From DAOTTW01 sp034437615 (GTDB lineage Bacteria; Chloroflexota; Anaerolineae; Aggregatilineales; Phototrophicaceae), in NCBI GenBank assembly GCA_034437615.1, contig DAOTTW010000138.1, positions 1 through 10,482 of the forward strand: DNA of 10,482 nt. The letters run 5' to 3'. Within the stretch, counting starts at the first letter, position 1. Each line of letters opens with the position of its first letter. Under the pieces are notes generated by a model that made no database searches, was not told the DNA's origin, and saw nothing but the letters and a program-made list of their open reading frames with translations. The position numbers were made by a program, and so were the translations under genes. Below, one piece after another: positions 6,927-10,482 of the stretch.

Positions 6927-7556
6927 TTATCCTTCGCGTTGCTTCCTGCGGGGTTGGGTGGATGGCAGGTTTAACTGCTGCATTTGTAGTTCATCGCGCA
7001 GCGCCAGCAAGGTACGATGATACAGCGATTTGATCGCGCCTTCGGTGCGTTGCATAATCTCGCCAATTTCCGCGTTGGATTTTTGCTCGATGAATTTCAG
7101 CAGCAGCAATTGCTGACGTTCAGCAGGCAAGCGGCGGATGGCGGCGAGCAGGTTATCGCGTTCCTCGTTGGCCTCTGTCTGGTGGTCCGGCGCATCCGAG
7201 CGCAGCGTGTAGGCCACATAGTCATCCAGTGGGATGATTTTCCGGCGGCCCTGGTCCCGGTGGAAATTGGCCACCAGATTGTGCGCGATGCGATACAGCC
7301 AGGCCTGGAAGGGCACACCCTTATCTTCGTAATTGCGGATGTGCGACATCGCTCGGTAGAAGACTTTGGCCGTCAGGTCTTCGGCGTCCTGCTGATTACC
7401 AGTGCGATAGTAGATGTAATTGTAAATGCGCGTCAGGTAGCGCTCGTAAATCTCACCGAAGGCGTTTTTGTCTGTCTTGGCGTGCTCGATGAGGTCACGG
7501 TCGTCAAGCTCTTTATAGTTGATACTGGCTTGCTTGTTGCGGTTGAACAATCCCAT
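6927..7556 (-). CDS. ECF-type RNA polymerase sigma factor (sigma-70 family)
   Basis: A 209-residue sigma factor that directs core RNA polymerase to a specific promoter set. Region 2 (about 31-105) contains AFGEIYERYLTRIYNYIYYRTG, here split as AFGEIYERYL plus TRIYNYIYYR, then DAEDLTAKVFYRAM (region 2.2, 57-70) and FQAWLYRIAHNLVANFHRD. Region 4 (about 133-190) contains RRLPAERQQLLLLKF and a helix-turn-helix ending IGEIMQRTEGAIKSLYHRTL. Regions 3 and 1.1 are absent, as expected for the ECF group. The ATG at 7554-7556 has AAAAGG 6 nt upstream (7563-7568). A TTG 13 codons earlier would add a sequence that does not look like family N-termini. The basic C-terminal tail (TQPRRKQREG) is unusual but short. 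A small possible anti-sigma gene follows at once. Target promoters are unknown; autoregulation from the divergent region is possible. Confidence 0.93.
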   Translation of the reverse strand: MGLFNRNKQASINYKELDDRDLIEHAKTDKNAFGEIYERYLTRIYNYIYYRTGNQQDAEDLTAKVFYRAMSHIRNYEDKGVPFQAWLYRIAHNLVANFHRDQGRRKIIPLDDYVAYTLRSDAPDHQTEANEERDNLLAAIRRLPAERQQLLLLKFIEQKSNAEIGEIMQRTEGAIKSLYHRTLLALRDELQMQQLNLPSTQPRRKQREG

Positions 7557-7608
7557 AGCGGGCCTTTTCTCGTCGTTACACAATCTATAACACAATCATG
7601 AAGGTCAG

Positions 7609-7688
7609 GTTACGCAGCTTAAATAGATGGTAGATGAGACGTGAGGATATTACGCGAATCACCTTGACGCCTTAAACGTTACGCAGCT
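7609..7688. repeat. Two copies of an 11-bp direct repeat (GTTACGCAGCT)
   Basis: GTTACGCAGCT occurs exactly at 7609-7619 and 7678-7688, with starts 69 bp apart, and TTTAAA or TTAAA lies close after each. Within 246 bp, chance recurrence of a given 11-mer is unlikely. The copies could be binding sites for a regulator or -35-like elements of an ECF promoter read on the minus strand (GCGTAAC). Confidence 0.6.
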
Positions 7689-7693
7689 ACATT
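7664..7693 (+). promoter_or_regulatory. Candidate promoter for the TlpA-like gene
   Basis: TTGACG (7664-7669, 5/6) and TACATT (7688-7693, 4/6) are separated by 18 nt. Transcription would start near 7700, leaving a leader of about 100 nt. The second 11-bp repeat copy (7678-7688) lies between the two hexamers, so a protein bound there could control this promoter. Confidence 0.35.
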
Positions 7694-7802
7694 TAAAGCA
7701 ATCAGCCGATCAGCAAAAAAAGAAACATCACATGCTTGCTGACACGCTGACACGCTCTCAAACCGTACTTTAGCGCAAAATAGCCCTGTAGCAAGAGGTG
7801 CA

Positions 7803-8447
7803 ATGTCTGAACAACACACCCCAACATCTGAAACAGAAGCACAACCAGAAACCCATCATCCAGACGCACAATCGTCGCCGTCACCTGTGCTAGTGGTCTT
7901 TCTCGTGATCCCGCTGGTGGGCATCCTGGTGGCGCTGGTGATGATCGCGCTAGAGGGCAATCCGCAAGGACGCGACGATGCGCTAGCCCCACAGAATAAC
8001 GGCGTACTGGTCAACAACCCCGCGCCGGATTTTCAGGTGCAGAACATGGACGGCGAGCGCCTGCAACTGGCCGATTACAGCGGTCGGACGCTCGTGCTGA
8101 ATTTCTGGCAGACGACCTGCGTGCCCTGTGTGCGTGAATTACCTGCATTGGCCGATTTTGCAGCAGAGCAAGCGGAACGCGAAGGCGGTGCGGCGGTGCT
8201 GGCCATTAACTTTGAGGAGACCACGCAGATGATTAGCGATTTCTTTGCGGAAAACGGCATCGGCGGCGTGCCCATCGCCCTGGACCCGGATTCGACGGTG
8301 CGGCGCACCTATGGCGTGCAGGGCATCCCGACCACGTTCATCATCGCGCCCGATGGCACGATTCGCTTTCGGCATCTAGGCGAAGTCACCTTTGAAGAAC
8401 TGGCCGACTATGTTGATCTGGTGGCGACGACGGACCCAAGCGCGTGA
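7803..8447 (+). CDS. Membrane-anchored TlpA/ResA-like thioredoxin-fold protein
   Basis: A 214-residue thiol-disulfide oxidoreductase with its catalytic domain outside the cytoplasmic membrane. A polar, acidic N-terminus (1-28) precedes one TM anchor (about 29-50, VVFLVIPLVGILVALVMIAL) and the thioredoxin-like domain (about 70-210). The active site is FWQTTCVPC (C106 and C109). NPAPDFQVQNMDG (71-83) is the usual AhpC/TSA-Redoxin entry strand, and GIPTTFIIAPDG (174-185) carries the cis-proline P176. Such proteins typically reduce apocytochrome c or other extracytoplasmic dithiols; no CcdA or cytochrome-biogenesis gene is present here to fix the pathway. AGAGG lies 4 nt before the ATG, a short but usable spacing. 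The gene stands alone on the plus strand and converges on the peptidase gene with 18 nt between their ends. Confidence 0.93.
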   Translation: MSEQHTPTSETEAQPETHHPDAQSSPSPVLVVFLVIPLVGILVALVMIALEGNPQGRDDALAPQNNGVLVNNPAPDFQVQNMDGERLQLADYSGRTLVLNFWQTTCVPCVRELPALADFAAEQAEREGGAAVLAINFEETTQMISDFFAENGIGGVPIALDPDSTVRRTYGVQGIPTTFIIAPDGTIRFRHLGEVTFEELADYVDLVATTDPSA

Positions 8448-8475
8448 TATTTTCGTTGAGGTGGCCTAATCACGC
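8442..8475. repeat. 7-bp inverted repeat spanning the convergent gene ends
   Basis: GCGTGAT (8442-8448) and ATCACGC (8469-8475) are exact reverse complements separated by 20 nt. The arms include the TGA stop of the thioredoxin gene and the last codons of the peptidase gene. A bidirectional transcript-end hairpin is possible, but the long loop and absence of a T-run make this weak. No better terminator is visible between the two genes. Confidence 0.3.
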
Positions 8476-10100
8476 AGCATATCCGGCTCCCGCAGGAATT
8501 GGCCGCGTGTCTCACGGCTAATCTCCCACTGCTCCGGCGTCAGCAAGCGCCAGAAGGTTTCCGCGCTGGCGATGCGCCCATCCCCTTCACTGGCATACGC
8601 CGCCAGCAGATCAAAAAACGCCTGGGTGCCGATGTCCTCACGTAGATTGTGCAACATCTGCACCCCACGCAAGTACACCGCGTTGATGTACTCCCGCGCA
8701 GAGCCGAATTCATACACCGTGCTGTCTACATCCCCCTGCGGATCGTACCAGCCGACACGGAACGACCACCACCAATTTTTGAGGTCGGGGTGAAATTCCT
8801 CGTAGTAGATATACTCGCTGTAGGTGGCCAGTGCTTCATCCAGCCAGGGCGTCAGCGCCGCGTCGTTGCCCACACGCAGATACCACCACTGATGCGACAC
8901 CTCATGCACCGTGATAACCGTCAAGAAGTTATCCACGCCGCCTGCAAAGCCCCGGAACCAGGCCGTGCTGACGAACACCAGACCGCTGAACTCCATGCCA
9001 TCCGGGAAATCACCCTGCACGACGACCATGCGCTCGTAGGGGTAGGGGCCGAATAGCGATTCGTACTGCTGCATCGCCTTCACGCTCTCGCGCAGCACAT
9101 GCTCACCGCCATCCAGATAACCCGTGCCGGATGCGATCAGCGCATCCCCGAATGTATAAACCGCGACCTCCACGCCGCTTTGTGTGCTGGCCTGCGTCAC
9201 ACGGAAATTCTCGCTCAGGCTAACGCTCACGTCGCGGGCATCATCCAGTTGGATGCGCCATTGCATATCGTCCGTCTTGGTCACGTTGCCCGGTGCGGCC
9301 ACCAGCAGACTGCTAGCGGCGTTCTCGACGTTTATCAGCACATCCCAATCGGCCTGTTCGAGCACATGCTGCTCACCAATCTCACGCGGTTCATGCACCA
9401 GCCAATCGCCGTCGATGATGGGCGCAGGCGTCGCCAGCCAATGCGCCAGATTCAGTTGTCGTGGGCTGTAGCCATAATAGCCCTTGAACGCGGCTAATCC
9501 GGTGCCGATCTGCGGTGGCGTTAGCAAATACGAAAAATCCAGCGTCACGCCACAGCCTGCTTCGAGTGGCACGGGCAGCATCACCGTCAGCCGATTGCGC
9601 TCTAGCGTGTATTCTGCATCCTGATTCAGCAGACGCAGCGTACCAAACAGAAGGCCGCGCTGATAGCTGTTGCTATCTATCCGCAACACGATTTCCGTCA
9701 GCGTGCGTGCTGTCAGGTTGGTGTAGTGGATTTGCTGCGAGACGAGCACACTTTTTTCGGCATAATCCACAGTCGCGATGACCTCATGGCGCGTCGCGTT
9801 CTGGTCGGGCTGTGCAGCACACACGAAAAGCGGCGCAGGCGTTACAGTCGGCGTGTGTGTTGCGGGCAGGTCCGTCGGCGTTTGGATGCTGTGTAGCTCA
9901 CGGGACTGCGTGGGCGCGGGTGTTTGCTGCAATTGTGAGACCTGTATGACGCTTTCTGTGGTGCTCGTCGGGCTTAGTGGCGTGCTGGCGTCGGGTGTGG
10001 TAGAGGCCGACGAGGGTGCCGACGCCAGATTGCAGCCGACCAGCAGCGTCAGGCACAACAACAGGCAACTTAGACTTGGGATCAGGCGCGAGTTCATCAT
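8466..10100 (-). CDS. Lipoprotein M1-family-like zinc metallopeptidase
   Basis: A 544-residue lipoprotein of the gluzincin M1 (aminopeptidase N-like) type. The signal peptide ends in a lipobox, LLVGC (C23), and is followed by a Ser/Thr/Pro linker to about residue 90. A beta-rich N-terminal domain runs to about 305. The catalytic domain has HEVSH (H399, E400, H403) and E422 after exactly 18 intervening residues, the HExxH-x18-E zinc site of M1 enzymes. GMEFSG (368-373) occupies the place of the substrate-binding GxMEN motif. VYLRGVQMLHNLR (475-487) aligns with the segment holding the catalytic Tyr (Y476). Both zinc and catalytic residues look intact, so it should be an active exported peptidase. 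The C-terminal domain of large aminopeptidases is absent. I chose the ATG at 10098-10100 (a second ATG follows at once); a TTG at 10136 would lie on the predicted -35. Confidence 0.9.
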   Translation of the reverse strand: MMNSRLIPSLSCLLLCLTLLVGCNLASAPSSASTTPDASTPLSPTSTTESVIQVSQLQQTPAPTQSRELHSIQTPTDLPATHTPTVTPAPLFVCAAQPDQNATRHEVIATVDYAEKSVLVSQQIHYTNLTARTLTEIVLRIDSNSYQRGLLFGTLRLLNQDAEYTLERNRLTVMLPVPLEAGCGVTLDFSYLLTPPQIGTGLAAFKGYYGYSPRQLNLAHWLATPAPIIDGDWLVHEPREIGEQHVLEQADWDVLINVENAASSLLVAAPGNVTKTDDMQWRIQLDDARDVSVSLSENFRVTQASTQSGVEVAVYTFGDALIASGTGYLDGGEHVLRESVKAMQQYESLFGPYPYERMVVVQGDFPDGMEFSGLVFVSTAWFRGFAGGVDNFLTVITVHEVSHQWWYLRVGNDAALTPWLDEALATYSEYIYYEEFHPDLKNWWWSFRVGWYDPQGDVDSTVYEFGSAREYINAVYLRGVQMLHNLREDIGTQAFFDLLAAYASEGDGRIASAETFWRLLTPEQWEISRETRGQFLREPDMLRD

Positions 10101-10107
10101 GGGGCAT

Positions 10108-10136
10108 ATGATAATGGGCAGGCTAGCACCACACAA
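10108..10136 (-). promoter_or_regulatory. Candidate promoter giving a leaderless peptidase mRNA
   Basis: On the minus strand, TTGTGT (10131-10136, 3/6) and TATCAT (10108-10113, 5/6) are separated by 17 nt. A transcription start about 7 nt beyond the -10 would fall at or next to the ATG at 10100. No Shine-Dalgarno is visible before that ATG (the preceding bases are TATGCCCC), which fits leaderless translation. Confidence 0.4.
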
Positions 10137-10177
10137 TAGCGTGGTCGTGCGTTTTTCATAGCGGAAGCAGCAAGCCG

Positions 10178-10235
10178 CGTCCCTACATGACCACTGTGAA
10201 CCGTAGGGACGCCATTTTTGGCGTCCAGGGCGGTG
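10178..10235. repeat. 58-bp dispersed repeat, copy 1
   Basis: Same length as copy 2 (10302-10359) and alignable without gaps, with most differences confined to the hairpin core. It contains an outer inverted repeat CGTCCCTAC (10178-10186) / GTAGGGACG (10203-10211) and an inner hairpin at 10207-10226 (stem GGACGCCA, loop TTTT). The two share the bases GGAC(G), so only one can form at a time. It ends in GGGCGGTG. Its left edge near 10178 lacks the hairpin that precedes copy 2, so this is probably the left boundary of the cluster. Confidence 0.85.
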
Positions 10236-10258
10236 TGACTACTTAGCCCTCACCCCAA

Positions 10259-10274
10259 ACCCCTTTACAGGGGT
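10259..10274. repeat. Hairpin, 6-bp stem ACCCCT, loop TTAC
   Basis: ACCCCT (10259-10264) and AGGGGT (10269-10274) are perfect complements. It sits in a TAGCCCTCACCCC-like context between the two 58-bp repeat copies. Such CCCTCACCCC sequences recur in intergenic repeats of Chloroflexota; that comparison is from memory. Confidence 0.6.
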
Positions 10275-10286
10275 AGGTTTTTCGGC

Positions 10287-10306
10287 GGACGTGCCATGGC
10301 ACGTCC
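10287..10306. repeat. Perfect 20-bp palindrome, left hairpin of repeat copy 2
   Basis: GGACGTGCCATGGCACGTCC is identical to its own reverse complement (8-bp stem, loop CATG). It has the same GGAC-N12-GTCC frame and exactly the same length as the hairpins at 10207-10226 and 10331-10350, and its right arm runs into the start of repeat copy 2. Confidence 0.8.
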
Positions 10307-10359
10307 CTACACAACCGCTGTGAACCGTAGGGACACCCAACGGGGTGTCCGGGGCGGTG
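10302..10359. repeat. 58-bp dispersed repeat, copy 2
   Basis: Gapless match to copy 1. The outer inverted repeat is GTCCCTAC (10303-10310) / GTAGGGAC (10327-10334). The inner hairpin at 10331-10350 has stem GGACACCC and loop AACG. Compared with copy 1, two stem pairs have changed on both sides (G:C to A:T and A:T to C:G), so pairing is preserved. It ends in GGGGCGGTG, which starts the next hairpin. Confidence 0.85.
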
Positions 10360-10368
10360 CAAACCGCC
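10353..10368. repeat. Hairpin, 6-bp stem GGCGGT, GNRA-type loop GCAA
   Basis: GGCGGT (10353-10358) and ACCGCC (10363-10368) pair perfectly around GCAA, a GNRA tetraloop that is unusually stable in RNA. It abuts the inner hairpin of copy 2 with a 2-nt gap. Confidence 0.65.
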
Positions 10369-10394
10369 GTAACTCAGGCCAGTCTGTGTGTGTC

Positions 10395-10416
10395 GCCACT
10401 GGCTAAAGCCAGCGGC
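10395..10416. repeat. Hairpin, interrupted 8-bp stem, loop TAAA
   Basis: GCC-A-CTGGC (10395-10403) pairs with GCCAG-C-GGC (10408-10416) with a single A/C mismatch around loop TAAA. Confidence 0.6.
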
Positions 10417-10431
10417 TGCCGCAGGGCCAAC

Positions 10432-10445
10432 CCCCCTGAAGGGGG
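10432..10445. repeat. Hairpin, 5-bp stem CCCCC, loop TGAA
   Basis: CCCCC (10432-10436) and GGGGG (10441-10445) flank TGAA. Short but all G:C. Confidence 0.55.
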
Positions 10446-10463
10446 CTATGGCACGCTGCATAC

Positions 10464-10481
10464 AGCCTGCTTGAGCAGGCT
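10464..10481. repeat. Hairpin, 7-bp stem AGCCTGC, loop TTGA, at the window end
   Basis: AGCCTGC (10464-10470) and GCAGGCT (10475-10481) pair perfectly; the loop TTGA can be reduced to TG by one further T:A pair. The sequence continues with T at the edge, so an outward T-run and a terminator role cannot be judged. Confidence 0.6.
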
Positions 10482-10482
10482 T

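Larger units (their letters stand above)
7557..7802. other. Divergent intergenic region between sigma factor and thioredoxin genes
   Basis: This 246-bp stretch has no convincing gene. It is more AT-rich than its flanks. It holds an 11-bp direct repeat at 7609-7619 and 7678-7688, a third TTACGC at 7650-7655, a related TTACAC at 7576-7581, an 8-bp tandem duplication of GCTGACAC (7738-7753) and a seven-A run (7715-7721). Read on the minus strand toward the sigma gene, the shared motif is GCGTAA or GTGTAA. One copy (GTAACC, 7608-7613) lies 18 nt from TATAGA (7584-7589), a weak candidate promoter for the sigma gene. Confidence 0.6.
10178..10482. repeat. Chain of eight tetraloop hairpins (intergenic repeat cluster)
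   Basis: The last 300 bp of the window contain no credible gene. Instead they hold eight successive inverted repeats, each drawable as a stem with a 4-nt loop: 10207-10226 (loop TTTT), 10259-10274 (TTAC), 10287-10306 (CATG), 10331-10350 (AACG), 10353-10368 (GCAA), 10395-10416 (TAAA), 10432-10445 (TGAA) and 10464-10481 (TTGA). Stem sequences differ, but three share the frame GGAC-N12-GTCC. Two copies of a 58-bp unit lie within the cluster. It resembles REP/MITE-type intergenic palindrome clusters. The cluster reaches the window edge, so its full extent is unknown. Confidence 0.85.

Noticed and set aside
7017..7601. A 194-codon plus-strand open frame opposite the sigma factor
   Set aside because: It is the exact antisense of a clear ECF sigma gene and has no recognisable domain; its length comes from codon bias on the other strand.
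7715..7721. Seven-A run as part of a terminator for the sigma side
   Set aside because: Read on the minus strand the T-run precedes rather than follows any stem, and it lies upstream of both divergent genes.
10178..10359. CRISPR array
   Set aside because: Only two 58-bp copies occur, with palindromic variable cores rather than unique spacers, and no cas gene is present in the window.
10243..10461. A 72-codon minus-strand open frame in the repeat region
   Set aside because: It is composed of the hairpin repeats and has no ribosome-binding site or protein features.

Overview
The window reads as chromosomal DNA from a GC-rich, free-living bacterium, most likely a member of the Chloroflexota close to Anaerolineae. 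This is an inference from gene style: a lipoprotein M1-type peptidase with a Ser/Thr/Pro linker, a PD40-propeller membrane protein, an ECF sigma factor followed by a Cys-free small protein, a Uma2-like C-terminus, and dense intergenic hairpin repeats. No rRNA, tRNA, CRISPR array, transposase or phage gene was seen.

Layout. Positions 2-73 are the last 23 codons of a plus-strand gene, probably Uma2-family. Its stop overlaps the stop of a minus-strand cation diffusion facilitator (70-1458). That transporter lies 9 nt downstream of a two-TM membrane protein of unknown function with a long Pro/Gln/Asp-rich tail (1468-3228); the pair probably forms one operon with a promoter near 3317-3345. Upstream is a tightly packed minus-strand run: ECF sigma factor (6927-7556), small Cys-free protein (6529-6918), CECG-motif permease (5396-6442), its usual partner of the TIGR03943/DUF1980 type (4615-5394), and a PD40 beta-propeller protein (3381-4604). 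A perfect 8-bp dyad over a possible promoter in front of the permease suggests that the last three genes can be switched separately from the sigma factor.

A 246-bp divergent region (7557-7802) with repeated TTACGC motifs separates the sigma factor from a plus-strand membrane-anchored TlpA/ResA-like thioredoxin (7803-8447). This converges on a minus-strand lipoprotein M1-like metallopeptidase (8466-10100), which may be translated from a leaderless mRNA. The last 300 bp hold no gene but a chain of eight short hairpins, each with a four-base loop, including two copies of a 58-bp repeat whose stems differ by compensatory base changes.

Common theme. Two unrelated metal-transport systems (CDF and the permease/DUF1980 pair), a stress-type sigma factor and a thiol oxidoreductase suggest an envelope or metal-stress neighbourhood. 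That link is inferred from proximity. The most unusual items are the hairpin chain, the CDF with three tandem C-terminal domains and Asn in place of a metal-site His, and the unidentified Pro/Asp-tailed membrane protein coupled to it.
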